DNA of 64,000 nt, from contig CM049314.1 of the NCBI GenBank assembly GCA_026874595.1, forward strand, positions 14,874,729 to 14,938,728, written 5' to 3'. Of this stretch, positions 1-12,455 are shown piece after piece. The translations under genes were made by a program, and so were the position numbers. Position 1 is the first letter of the stretch. The number at the start of each line of letters is the position of its first letter. The DNA is from Sipunculus nudus. Its lineage: Eukaryota; Annelida; Sipuncula; Golfingiida; Sipunculidae. The notes below the pieces were generated by a model. It worked only from the letters and a program-made list of their open reading frames with translations, did no database searches and had not been told where the DNA came from.

Positions 1-2056
1 TGCTTCCAAAGCCGTGTTTGGTTTCACTTATTCGGCCCAAATTCCCAGATTCATTTGTGCATAAATGACTCTACATTTATGAATATTTCTGTATGACATT
101 CGTGGAACGGGATCATCTGCCAGGTCTACACCAAAATCATCTAATCGATACTTCATTGGCCCATTTCAGAAATGACCTGAAAATTGCATTAGATTTCGTT
201 CATAAATGCCTGAGTTATGTTGTAAATAACACATAAACATACACAGACAAACACATACGAACGGGGATGAACGCATACCCTCCAGATGGAGGCAATAAGA
301 CAATTAGCAGCCGAGACGAGGGTCTGGATTCTGCCAAGTATGTCAAATGATTACACGTCCCCTACAGCCCTGACACCTCCGCGTCTGGACAGGGTGCTGA
401 CAAACCCTACTTAAATTTCTGCGATCCATCGGCGAAACGTTAAGCAATTATTAAAATTATTGAAATTACTGATTATGCACTGACTTCAAGGTCTGCGATA
501 AGTGCCGGGCGCACTCCGTTGCTCAGCTAATTAACATACTAGCATAAGTTTCTTTTCTTGGAGGATCACATTTTTATTTTCTCATGTTGTACACAGTTGT
601 CTCACTTCAGTTTACAAACTTTCGTCGGATGCAGGTTATCTCGACTCGGTTTGGCCCTGTCTCGCCTAGCGGCGGCTCTATATACAACATTAATGGACAC
701 ATTGGAACAGAAAATTGTTGAAATGCTCCTTTACGCAAACTTTGCTTTGCCGCTGGTAATCAACGCACCCTTGTATGCCAAGCACCATTTTCAGGGAATA
801 CCCCATAAGAATGAACTCCGTAAATGTTTTTTTTTTAGTGACTGGTGCATTGCAGCCAGTTAGTGACTTTGAAAACTAGTCTGCGGTTAGTCAGATGCCA
901 AACGTGTACACTCCTGAAATCCATAAAAATCCAGGGGTGACATAAGTTGAGACTGCACAGATAAAATGAAGCTGGTCACATCTTGAGAAATATACCAGCA
1001 GAGGGTATTTGGGTATACATGAATGGTATGAACGAAAGAGCAGTAACAAAAAGGAAAAGTTTCAAAGGTATCTGCAGTATAAATCCTTACAGGAAATATA
1101 AAAGCATTTGTCTTTGTACCAAATAAAAAAATATAGACAAGTCTGTCAAGAATGACGTGCTCACAACATGACCTTAATTGCGTACTAATGGACCAAACAA
1201 CGTGAATTTACAGAAACATACCGGATATGTACTCAGCCAAGGGGTGAATGTTACAGAGGATGAGATGAAATTAATCTTGGAATGTAATTTATATGTGGAG
1301 GTAGGAAGAACATACTTAGTGCCTAAGTAAACACACAGTTCAAACAATGTCACTGGTTTATTTAGCGGATATCCTGTAAAAATAATTAACCCCTTCACTC
1401 GCTCATTCATTCATAGAATGGATCTAACCAGCGAACTGATCTTTTAAGCAACTAATTCGACAATGGTAAAATAAATTATGCATACAAGCACACGAGTACA
1501 ACCCCGCTACCTTGACCTTAAAAAAACCCAACTCAAAAGGAGCGTACTCACTCATATGTTAAATAAAGGTAAATTTTTTAAATAACCCATGCATAATAAA
1601 CCATACGCATAACCATAACATACGCCTCATGGAAACGATCGAGTCACATGGACCAATGACAAGGGACGTACAATATCACAATTTTATTTGTCATTGTAAA
1701 CTTTGAAGGATGCTAGTATATTTTAGAACTTATATCAGAAATTGTTTTATTTAATATTAATGATTCTGTCAATATTACGGAACCAGATAGTTATTAGGAA
1801 TACTGACGATCATATGAGAAAAGCACCCATACAACTCACGGCGAATCTGCGAGTAAATCCGGTCCGGGCTGGTCCAAATTAGGAAATTCCAATGTTTTCT
1901 CCGACACATATTATCGTAAACAATCATTATCATTATTTAATAATAATTTATGTTATAGCCTCATAAATAAAAATTAATAAACAACGGCTCATTAAATTTA
2001 TACAATTGTAATATGGACGTTAAACAAACAATCGATACAAGAAAAAAAATAGTTTT
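1..2056. other. Intergenic, no gene recognised
   Basis: AT-rich sequence with only short open frames lacking domain signatures or convincing splice context. I see no repeat family, RNA gene or promoter that I can name here. Confidence 0.5.
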
Positions 2057-2350
2057 TCATTGATTTTTCTTTTGCTTTCCACTTGGAACTCGGACATGAT
2101 CGCCTGGCCCGACCTCCTCTGGGGCGGACACACCGCTGTAACGGACAAATCGTCCGGACCCGTTAATAAAATAAACATGAAGCGCCACCATTTGGGCTAG
2201 TATCGGATACCGCCTTGTCGACAGCACTCGGGTCATCTCGGCAGAATCCACTGGCTTCTTGCCTCGGTATATACAGAGAAGCACATGATTATCCTATCGT
2301 CATCCAGGCTTTGTGTACCGCACTTGCGGGTCCTGCAACACCGAATGAAT
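2057..2350 (-). other. GC-richer patch with unassigned open frame
   Basis: This stretch is clearly richer in G+C than its surroundings. On the minus strand it is open for about 75 codons, ending in a lysine-rich tail before a stop at 2057. A second minus-strand frame is also open for about 45 codons further upstream. It could be a terminal exon of a gene whose other exons I cannot find, or an old TE fragment. I recognise no domain, and composition is the only support for coding. Confidence 0.2.
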
Positions 2351-2382
2351 CCACGAAAGGCGTACTCGTATGTATGTGATTA

Positions 2383-2525
2383 TTGGTATAGTCTCCCCAC
2401 TGAGCCTGAAGAGCGATCACCCTGGGTAGGGGTCAACCCTTAAAAAAATCTCAACACTAACCCGCTGAGATTCGAACTCACCATCTCTCAACTTTATAAG
2501 CACTGTGCCCTAGACCACAGCAACT
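2383..2525 (-). repeat. tRNA-derived SINE-like repeat
   Basis: Read on the minus strand, the segment has an A-box-like TGGTCTAGGG followed about 35 bases later by a B-box-like GAGTTCGAATC, the spacing of an RNA polymerase III promoter in a tRNA-like head. The body continues toward 2383 and includes a motif (on the plus strand, TCACCCTGGGTAGGGGT) that recurs in related form near 43150. No intact tRNA fold is evident, so this is a SINE head and not a functional tRNA. Confidence 0.5.
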
Positions 2526-3027
2526 GATATATCATTACCGTGAGCACTTTGATAAAATTAGAAATAGCTTTGCTAGCCTCTGAAAATTTTATTCATAATA
2601 TATAATTAAACAGTTGTTACATCTGATGGGCCTTTAAAAATAATGTTACCTGCATAAAACTGACCTCTTGACTTCAGCTGTAGTCTTCGCTTCACAAGCC
2701 GTGAACTGAGAAATGCGTTGACGCATATGATAGAAAGACCTACATACAAACGCTAATTGCAATATATCACGACTAGCTTACTCACTCGATCAATACCGGT
2801 TTGAGTGCAAATAAAACTTGACACCAACAACATTCACAGTGACTCAGCGAACCCTGAACGTTAGGTATCCATAAACGGTTTCAAAACTAAACATAAACTG
2901 AAGTGTCATCTGCAAGTCATATTATGCAAAGGTCGATGGATGTGCTGATTAACGGCTGATAACAATGCACTGAACACAGCCTCAGAAAGAGCTTACAAAA
3001 TCAACCGCTGACCGTGGAGTGTGTGTA

Positions 3028-3030
<3 letters not shown>

Positions 3031-3089
<59 letters not shown>

Positions 3090-3104
3090 GGGGGGGGGGG
3101 GGGG
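3031..3104. repeat. (GA)n microsatellite followed by G run
   Basis: About 28 GA dinucleotides run directly into a homopolymer of about 15 G. The open frames across it (Arg-Glu repeats on plus, Ser-Leu repeats on minus) are low-complexity artefacts. Confidence 0.95.
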
Positions 3105-3544
3105 TGCGTACATTAGGTATCTTATATCGCGGACTGCCGATAATGACCTGTACACTGGCTTTAATATGCTCAGGGCTTCAATCAGACGTTTTGTCAACGA
3201 TTTTCTGTGTTTTTTTTGTTTGCTTTGATTAACGTGCCGCATATCTGGTCGTCAATTCTCAAAAATATAAGTAGATGAAGTAAAAATGTGAGTGACGCCA
3301 GCAGTCTGATTAATCTGTTTAAGTTAACTAAGATTATAAAAAAGCATTTGGCTCTATTTTACAAAAGCCACTGAAAAATTACATTTAAAAATATCACATT
3401 TCTAGTAAAAAATATGAATTTAAATTTGAATTTTATTTATTTTATATGAAGGCGTTTTAATATGATGGCGCTCGGAAGTCTCTTAAAATCGAGATTTCGG
3501 AGAAATAAAACCACGTTGAGCGGGTCACAACAATACGATTTCAT

Positions 3545-3650
3545 AGATATTCAAGGAATCGAACCCGGTTCGCCACATGGGAGAACTGAGTTTGTTACCC
3601 TCGACTGTCCCGGCCCCCAAAAAAATGTCTGCCCCCCCCCCCCCCCCGAA
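3545..3650 (-). repeat. tRNA-like B-box fragment next to poly-C run
   Basis: The minus strand contains GGGTTCGATTCC, a good pol III B box of T-loop type, beside a run of about 15 C on the plus strand (3634-3649). No convincing A box or cloverleaf was found at the right distance, so it is probably a SINE remnant. Confidence 0.35.
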
Positions 3651-3654
3651 AGAG

Positions 3655-5605
3655 TTTGATGATTTTATTTTTTATATTCATATTTGGGTAAAAACAATTG
3701 CTGGTGGACCTATAAGGATTTCATATTAAAAATAAATTTCGAAGCTGTTCCCGCGGCCGACGGACCTTTTCCTTTTAAAAATTGTAAAATTGTATATATA
3801 ATTGATGAACTATATTATTTTATTATCGTTACTGTTAGAATTAATAAAATAATATCGTTCTGTGTATTTTCCGGCAAGTTTATATCACCCTCTTTTGACC
3901 ATTCAGTAGGACGTAATCTTACAAAATAAGTGACAATTTTTCTTGATATTCAAAATAGGTATATATATATATATATACATTTGAAAATTTTCAGGGCAAA
4001 TTCCAACCCCCATCGCCCCCCCCCCCCCCCCCCCCCCCCGTGAAATTTCCTCCCGTACGCCTATGCATGAGACCTGGTTCTTGGTCCAAGGAAAATCTAG
4101 TGCAGAGGAGTGAACTTGTATAAAAATACTGAGAAAGTCAATTGATGATGCTACATAGATGACACATGTATGATCATGGCATGATTTCTGGACCATGTGA
4201 CAATAAACAATAATATTAAAAGAATATAAGGTTCTCAGGTTCAGTTGACTTATCGAAGATTTTAATGCCCAAATTTAGGTTTCTGCAAGAGCAGTGACGG
4301 CGACCGAAAGCCCCGTGTAGATACACACGCATGAACACAAATCTAAATAAATTTCCAGTCGAATACTTGGCGGCCAGTATGTAATTTAAAAGGAATGTTA
4401 CAACACCAATGTAAATCTTACGAAAATCTAAATTTTCAATAACTTGTTATAAATATTTCATATTTGAGATATTTGGACTCTGAAGGGTTACGCTTACAAA
4501 CAGTTTGTGCAGTTCTCAAATTTTCTTGAATAATACAGTGGAATATAACTCGCAGTGCATACATGAGAGAGAAATACGTTCGCATGTTTGTTAAATTTCT
4601 GACCTTATAAATAGAATCCCAGCTCCCACGGGTTACTGGACACAGCCAACTTGTCCACGGTACAGGGAATGACTCGATCGTTACCATAGAGACGTAGTTT
4701 CAGCTTGAGCTGTGAGTTCACATGTATTCTCTTGTGTTAATGCATCATTCGTAGCTAAAAGTTAAGATTATGGGTTGTTTACCACGATATGAATGCATTA
4801 TGATGAAAGACCACTGCGATACATTCCTGGATATTGCTTGTATTACGACTCAGGTAGGCTAACAAGCCCAATTATCTGTGCTACTGGGCCAGGTTGTTAC
4901 GGCTAATACTAATCTTGTTCATGCATTTGTCACAATACTCTTGAAAACTATCCGTTTCCATACAGTTTGTGAGGGCATAATTCTCTTCCTGAAGAATTTA
5001 TCAATATAAATCAAAATGTTTTACTTTTTAGCCTAAGTAATTTCAGAATATCTACAACTTAGGTATTCCTCTGATTAAGAAAGGCCCCCCACCTAAAGTG
5101 AAAGAGCCAATGAACAGTGTGTCCTTCGTTAAAAGGACACAGCTTTCAGAGGAACAATAATTTACATTTATGTATATGAGCCTCCATACGAGGCAACCCA
5201 AGCACAGAAAGTACCTTGTTATTTATTTATTCATTTATTCAAAGTAGGGCAGTTTAGTAAGTGTACATTTTGTATCCGATTGCATGAGCGACAACACAAA
5301 CACATGCAGACACCAATGACTTTATTATACAACACCAGCAAACAACAATACACGTAACGTTAAATAATATCATCCGGTTTCTTTAGCGCTACAACGGAAA
5401 GACAGCCCTGGTTTAAGAGCAAAATAAATATATCATTAAATAATATCATTAAAATATTAAAATTGAACTTTACACAGAAAGGGAAACTACACATACAAAT
5501 ATGACATTAACTGAAATGTTAGTATAAAAACCCTTTACCCCCTGGAATTAGCCATTTGATATAAGACAATGGTGTGGACTTAAATGCAACAAAATATCCG
5601 CTGTA
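3655..5605. other. Intergenic, 3' side of the enolase-family gene
   Basis: AT-rich sequence holding a short (TA)n run near 3960, a C run of about 22 bases at 4018-4039, and no supported gene. The 3' UTR of the minus-strand enolase-family gene must begin just below 5606. AATAAA-like signals are frequent because of base composition, so I do not choose a polyadenylation site. Confidence 0.45.
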
Positions 5606-8600
5606 CTAGCTTGATGCCCCTATTGTAAACACAGGGTCCCCAAGTACAGCCATATCTGGCGTCACACCAAGTCCTGGATCACGTGATGCCTCCATCTTTC
5701 CGTCCATTCTCATTGGTCCGCCTTTAGCCACGTGAACACTGTTATAACTGTTGAAATCTGTACTTGAAAAGCGGTACTTCTCAGGCGTGCTGTGAGCCAT
5801 GTGCGCAATCGAAGCTGTGACAATATCACTCCCCCACGTGTCCTCTATCGTCATAGCCAAACCAAGTGATACACAGAGGTCACGTGCCTACAAGGATATG
5901 GATTAATGATGATAATGTGGCCTTATTTTTAATTAACTGCAGACATAAAAGTGGCAAATGTGTTTCGAGGAATATCTAACATTTTAAATCTAATACTTAT
6001 AAAAGGAATTCGGTTCACCTTTGTTCGCAATGTACTCTAAAACTGCGTTGCGTATGATACTGTGCGATACCTCATTTTAAAGGGTATTGTTCTCGAATGA
6101 GTCGAATTGACTGGATTGTCTGTGCGGTTCAATGCAGCACAGTATTAAGGACTTTATTGTGCAAATGAATAACCCAAGCGTTTAGGGAAGGATTCAAGCA
6201 TGAAACTAGAAGTTCTGATTATTTCAATGTGTAACATGTTGAGGTTCTAATGGCAATTCACATTTGATTTTGTGAAGTTTGGTTTCCATTTGTGCATTAT
6301 GCTTATATTAGCCGTGTTTCATGGTGTGCGTAAACAAGAGCGATCCTTTTGCATAGCGTCTGCATGAAGTAAGGAATTCCGGGTATAATGACATCAATCC
6401 AGCATTTTACTGAGGAATACCCGCTCTTCCAACTATATGCGTCTATCATTTCCCATATGTACATCCATGCACATGGAACACCAACCAGTTTTACGCATAT
6501 ACGCACACAAGGAAATACAGCTTCAGTGGTCTTGCCATGGTTAACCATTGGTACTCATTAGAAATTGGCATCTTGTATGAAGTAAAACCATTATATACCT
6601 GTTTAGTTTTTGTGAGCCCACCGAATTTGCTGATTTTCAAATTGACCACATCGGCCGCCCGATCACGATACGCTAGTAGAAGTGACGACATGTCGTTGAC
6701 GCTCTCGTCGATGATGAACGGCAGGTTGGTGTGATGACGCACGTTGAGACACTCCTCGTACGTCAGACAGGGCTGCTCCAGGTAAACGTCAAGGTCCTTC
6801 ACGGCCGAGGCCACGCGCAGAGCCTGGTGCTGCAGCCATCCTGGATTCAAGGCGCAGGACAGGTAATATTAATATCAGTATGCATGTATTATGTTAATTA
6901 AAATCGGCAGAACAGGTAATATTAACTTCCGTATGTATCATGTTAAATGAAATGTGAAAAAAGTTCAAACTCAATGTGAAGGAACACATATTTCATAGAG
7001 CGCTGTGCACAGGATCAGTTTCAGCATGAAGTATAAACAGGGTTGGGGGGCCAATTGATCCGTTTTGGCAGGCAAGATCCAAATCCCATTTGATATCAAA
7101 ATGAATGAATGTTTCTCGGGCACATGGGACAAGCTACAAGAACTAGAATGGCGCTCAGCAGAGTGCACATCAACGCCAAGGCAAAACAGTCTATTTACTG
7201 GATACGACCCTTTAAACGGAACCAGGCCAAAATTTAAAAGGACCTTCCTTGATGTTGGAATGTCTTGACCACAGAACAGCATTAAATTGCAGAAAATTAC
7301 TATTTCAAACTTGTGTCTCCCGCTCATGCACGAAATCATTAAATAATTTCCCTGCAGTCAATGTTTTCTGAAAATCTGTAGTTTTGTATTTTTTAAACTG
7401 GTCTCTACGTTAAGGCCGGGTTTTCATGTGACTTGTGGTCCCTGAAGTGTTTGGTCTGAACTCAAAAGCAGGTAAATAAAAACTGCCGTGTCTTTCATCC
7501 GGAAAGCATCCTTTCATTAAAACAAGTACATGTACATATAGGACAAATACAAACCAGTGATTTAGGTCATTTAACTTCAAAGAAGAGGGGACTTCACTTG
7601 ACCTAACCACCACAGCCCATATGCTCCACCCATTTGAACTAAATAAGCTAAAGAGCCCTAGAAAAGCATGAAATGTGGCTTTCCAAGGCTATGGTTGCAA
7701 GTGCTGTTTATGAGACAACAGTAAGACGTCAAAAAGGTCGTTCGCGTATGACGTCGCATTGACTGACGTCATCAGCTGGAATTACTATATCTCTTTCCTC
7801 GAGGGATGAATATACCGCAATCATTGTGAAGCGTTTTGCCATTTTGGATTATTTTGTCTCATATAAATTCAGTGCACGGTAAGACATTATTATTCACCAC
7901 TCCGTCGGCGGAATAGTTCCTGTAGCCGTTGGCCTTGAACTTATTATACTGTCTCTATTGCATAAAATATATCCCATCAGAAAATCTGACATCAGAAGGC
8001 TTAACCATTATCATGTACAGCTTGTTATTCTAATCAATTGGTCACCCTTAATATACTGCATGTTGCGCTACTTGCAACCCGTAGAGCCATCTTTTCTTGC
8101 ATAACAAAGTACTGGATAAAATGGATAAGGTCTTTAAAAATAATCTTGTAAGTGGCAGATATCTCCATCGTATCATAATGCTACGTTTTTTCACTTTTTT
8201 AATATTTCCTGATCCTGTCATTCTCACGACTGCATTGTATTCCATGTTGTGTGTCGCCGTTATATATATCACCTGTTTTATATCATATCTTGCTGGATCA
8301 ATATTAAGTAAACCACTTTTATCAATTTTCATTGTTCATTGTATTTTATATGATTTAACATCGTATAAATGGTTTTCTCTAACAGAACCCTTAGGCAGAC
8401 CAGACAAACTAGAATCTTGAATGAACGGGATACCTTGTATAAATATGGTTAAATGAATAAATTTAATCAGAGAAGAACGACATATGTGTGCGAGTTATGT
8501 TATGTTTACGCTCATACCTGTATTCGCATCCCCTATTAAGATGTCAGAGGGAGCTAGTGCGGCACGTATCAACTCAAATCGGAGAATATCTTGGTCTGGA

Positions 8601-11600
8601 TTTCCGCCTAATTTCAGTTGAAATTTTGTGTATCCTTCCGCCTGATATTTGAGTGTGTTCTGCGTCATCTTGTGTGGTTCCGCTTGGCTTATTGCACGAT
8701 ATAGTTCTACTTTTTCTCCAAAACGTCCGCCAAGTAACGTGCACACTGGTAACTTCGTGAACTGAAAAAGATATGTTTTATGACATAAGACCAGTTTCTT
8801 AAAGACCTGCTATACGTTAATTATAGCTGCTCTGTATAAAAAACAGACAGTTAAAAAGCGGTTCATGGGCAATGATATTGAGCTGTAACCGACACACTGC
8901 TAAAAGGCCACAGTATATAAATATAGACCAATGACCCCCACCCGGCGTTTATAACAGAATTTGTCTATATAATAGGCTTGAACATTCCGAATTTAACGGT
9001 TAGGATTTGTGTCCTGCTAAGCATTAAAACGCTCAGTGTAGAAAATGTCTAGGTCTAAAGGTTACGAACTGTTCCCTGATAATGGACGAGCGACCGACGG
9101 TAGGACGCTATAATTCAGATGTCCTTAAAAAAGGAAAGAAAATACCTTTAATTGCCAAAGTGACATTTCCATACAAACTGTCAATGATAATGTATATCCA
9201 TATACTGGATGTTGAGATATCTTGTGCACGTTTTCAACGACTGACACACAAAAAGCCAAGGACAGACAGAAGTAGAGAGACTCATTGGTAAATAACCTGC
9301 GAACAGTTTCGTCCATCACCAAATAATGACTGACAGTTCGTAAAGACGATTCCAAAACGACGAAACCGAACTGATTTCTCCGACGCATATGTTTAATATA
9401 CAATCATTTTTTTATTTGCTTGGATGGCTAGAAAACTTTGATTATCAAATTGCCGAAAGCAAAAATAAATTAAAAAAACAAAAAAAAACAAAAAAAAACG
9501 GACAGTAGTCAAGGCAAACAAAAGGTTAATATTAAGAAATGGGCGACCGATTTTGGGCAATAATTAGGAAATGCTTATATTTCTGTCCATTCCGTGTTAC
9601 AATGAAATAAATTGATGTGCGATCCGGCAAACTTGATTAAAGATTTTAGTCAAACATATTAAAGGTATACTTTCAACTTTCTAGACGTTTTATCGTGAAG
9701 TGACAGAGCAGGATGGCTTCTTTTAGTTGACGATGTATTTTATCAGATTGTTGGTACCAAGCACTACCATTATCAAAGCAACGTCTGTCAAATTTAGCAC
9801 CTGATCCTGCCACTTCAGTCATGTGTCTCGACTGTTTTTTTTTCAGATATTAGGTTAATTATTTCACTCCAACTTGTAGTATTGTGTGGTGAGGTTTTGG
9901 ATATATAAGTAACTGCCGGAGTACCTGGTTAATTTGCTGATGGACGCCAATTGGTGGGATGGATTTTAAAACGGTAGCTGTATATTTGGCATTAAGCACG
10001 CAAATGTAAACATAAACAATAATGAGAATCCAACTGCACGGTGGTAAGGAAATCTGATAACAGGTGACAGACGACAGATAACAGAGCGAAGAGTGCCAAA
10101 GGTTAAGGTCACACGTGTCTTGTGATCTTAATTGTGTTGATCCCCCCCCCCCCCCCCCCCCTTATTGACTGGTAAGATAAGTTTCGACGAAGCATTCATA
10201 AATTTATCTGAAACACACATCATGTTTGAACACCGTAGTACCGCTTGAGCCCGCATTTGTTTCAGATGTGCAAAACCTTAAGGCCAAGAGTTCGCTGCAT
10301 TATCAATTTGAATGAAGTGTAATAGAATGTACCTCCATCTGTTTCTATACATACCAGGTTAATCAATTAGGGCAGTAACTGATATCACACGGATTCAAAG
10401 GTGTACCGAGCAGTGAGACACAATTGTTGTTTCACGTGACTAAGTATATGTATATATAGTAATGAGTGTGTATGTAGGCGTACTATGGTGTTATCATCAT
10501 ATGGTTACTTTGAGACTTTATTTATACGACTACATACCGTAAACATGTATACTATATCCTACCATTGAGACATTTCGTATATATATATATTTATTGAATG
10601 CGTAATAAAGTGCAACATTTGTAATTCTACCGACATATCCAATGTACATGTATTCAGGGGCATATTAATATTCTTGATTGCATATCGTATATAAGCTAAA
10701 AGGTACCAAACTTGAAATCCTACTATTATTTTATGTGATCATTATAAACATATATGTCGAATTCGTAATCATGCAGGTATATCATTTCTTTTCAATTATC
10801 GTGCCAAATATATATTCCTCCAGGTATTAAGTTTATTTGTATTCACATACAAACTTTGTAACCCCCTTTAGCACCTCATTGAGTTGCGTATAAAATCCTA
10901 CTGTTTAGATAGTTTAATTCTCCAATTGCCTCTTAATTTCTATTTTCCCGCCAAAAATCGGGTTGTATACGATCTATATTCTTCCGATAATAGAAACCTT
11001 GTTGTGTATTATTTTCAATAAAACTTAATCAATAAAACAATAATCTGCGTTTAATTTTCTAGAATTATCTGGGGTTTTTTTTCTTCATTTTTTTTTATTT
11101 GTCAGGAAGATCTACCTTAGGGCGATATTATAATGTTTTAAAGGCATTTTCTGATAGTCATGTGCTTACTTTGCCTAAGACATCCCAGCAAGCCATATCC
11201 ACGGGTGACTTGACGTAGGGGTGTCCTTTCAGCAAATAATCCATGGTATTGTTGAGTCTCCCCAGCTCCAATGGGTTTTCTCCAACCAAAGCTGGCGTGA
11301 GTTCCCGCAGTCCTGTTCTCACACCTTCAGCGTAGGAGGGTAAATAATACGGACCAAGTGGACACACCTGAGGCAATAGAACCATGTTACAAACCACACG
11401 ATACATGATGGTACCTTTCTGTTTACGGCAACACTGCTTTAACTTCCTAGTGCCATCTAGTATACAAATATTGAATGATTTATGTTTCAATTGTCTCCCA
11501 GTGTGAATATATAGTAGCTTAGTTCATATTTTAGCTACTGAAATTTGTGTAACTATATTTGAATTTGTTCTACTTATGAGACTGACATTGTCAGTGATAT

Positions 11601-12455
11601 CAGACTATAAACCCCCGACTTTCACCTTTTATAATGTATATAATAAACAATTGTGTTTCCCCTGGTAGATTTTATATGGCCAGCAGGTTTCCAAGCCGCA
11701 TGTAAAGGTTTATTTTATTGGTTAAGAGGGCTTTACATGTGTATATGCAACACTTACTTGGAAAATATTGCCCCAAAAAATGTTTTCAATAATAAGGGGT
11801 ATAAATAATCATTATTCATTAAAAATTATATCAGAAACACGATTGTGCAGTGAAAATATCAGAGATTATGGTCTACATACAGGAATATATAGGCAAGTGT
11901 AGAAGTCATTTTTAACAGGAAAATGTAGGAAATACAGGGAATCGGCGGAGTCCTTTGGGTTGGGTTTCCAGGCTTAATTTCCACCCTTAGGAGGGTATGC
12001 TATCATCTCACGTCCGTGTGTGTGTTTGTCCACAACAAAACTCAATCAATCCTAAACCGTGAACGGAATATCATGGCATTTTCAGGGCTTTTCGGGAATG
12101 CGTCAATGAAGAATTTTTGAAATTTTGGTGTAGATTCGGCACATGATCCGGATCCAGGAACATCATCAAGGATTATACACAAATGTAAAATCATAAATGC
12201 ATGAATGAACAAGGAACATGGGCAAAACAGGTGGGTACACACGGTTTTAAGAGGATGCTTGCATTTCTTAGAATGCATGTAGATAAAAGGTTTCGTCTGT
12301 TTTCTCACCTCTCCCCATCCGTCAATGCCGGCGTCAGTGTGTACATTGACCACAGTGCTATCGAACGTGCTGACCGCCTTCCCTTCAGACCAGTTGTATG
12401 AGGACTCCTTCAGCGGGAGCTCAACCTGGTACACCGAAAACCCGGTGATCTTCAT
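5606..12455 (-). CDS. Enolase-superfamily (MR/MLE) enzyme, hydroxyproline betaine epimerase-like, 5 exons
   Basis: Coding exons on the minus strand are 12455-12309, 11367-11170, 8761-8518, 6840-6599 and 5887-5606 (stop included). They join in frame at GT-AG junctions to give 370 residues, the usual length of the family. Residues 1-115 form the alpha+beta capping domain, with a GWGEVCPLG segment across the exon 1/2 joint. The barrel follows with Lys165 (FQLKLGG), the three expected metal ligands Asp193 (GDAN), Glu218 (LEQP) and Asp241 (DES), then Lys265 (NLKISKFGG) and the EDTWGSD loop near 292-298. Enzymes of this class abstract a proton alpha to a carboxylate; the two lysines fit an epimerase of the 4-hydroxyproline betaine type. 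The substrate is inferred, not shown; a cis-3-hydroxyproline dehydratase is the main alternative. The start is the ATG at 12455; the GTG just before it is not used. The protein appears soluble, and no signal peptide is seen. Confidence 0.9.
5985..6220. repeat. Dispersed repeat, copy A (intron 4 of the enolase-family gene)
   Basis: This segment aligns by eye with 35028-35372. Both contain CATAAAAGGAATT or TATAAAAGGAATT followed by related blocks (CTCTAAAAC, a CTTAAAGG-type block, ATTAAGGACT and a final TTAAGCATG or TCAAGCATG block) in the same order. The family is unnamed and non-coding. Confidence 0.6.
7722..7775. promoter_or_regulatory. Cluster of CRE-like TGACGTC motifs
   Basis: Within intron 3 of the enolase-family gene, about 50 bases hold AGACGTCA, TGACGTCG and a perfect palindromic TGACGTCA. 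This is the ATF/CREB binding site consensus. Clustering in an otherwise AT-rich intron is suggestive only; no function is shown. Confidence 0.25.
8762..11169 (-). other. Intron 2 of the enolase-family gene, no nested gene seen
   Basis: The largest intron of this gene is AT-rich and contains an A-rich tract near 9470-9500, a C run of about 20 at 10142-10161 and several short TA runs. No open frame with a recognisable domain is present. It begins GTAAGC at the donor and ends TTTTTCAG at the acceptor, read on the minus strand. Confidence 0.6.

Noticed and set aside
2463-2525. Functional tRNA gene on the minus strand
   Set aside because: A and B boxes are present but I cannot draw a full cloverleaf with an acceptor stem; a SINE head fits better.
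3014-3242. Arg-Glu and Ser-Leu repeat open frames on both strands
   Set aside because: Produced by the (GA)n tract; low complexity with no flanking coding signal.
8097-8420. 107-codon hydrophobic frame resembling a small membrane protein
   Set aside because: Lies within an intron on the opposite strand; hydrophobicity is expected from T-rich sequence, and no family is recognised.
12042-12308. Continuation of the first enolase-family exon beyond 12309
   Set aside because: The family sequence stops at GWGE where GTGAGA begins; the next exon resumes it exactly, so the extension is intron.
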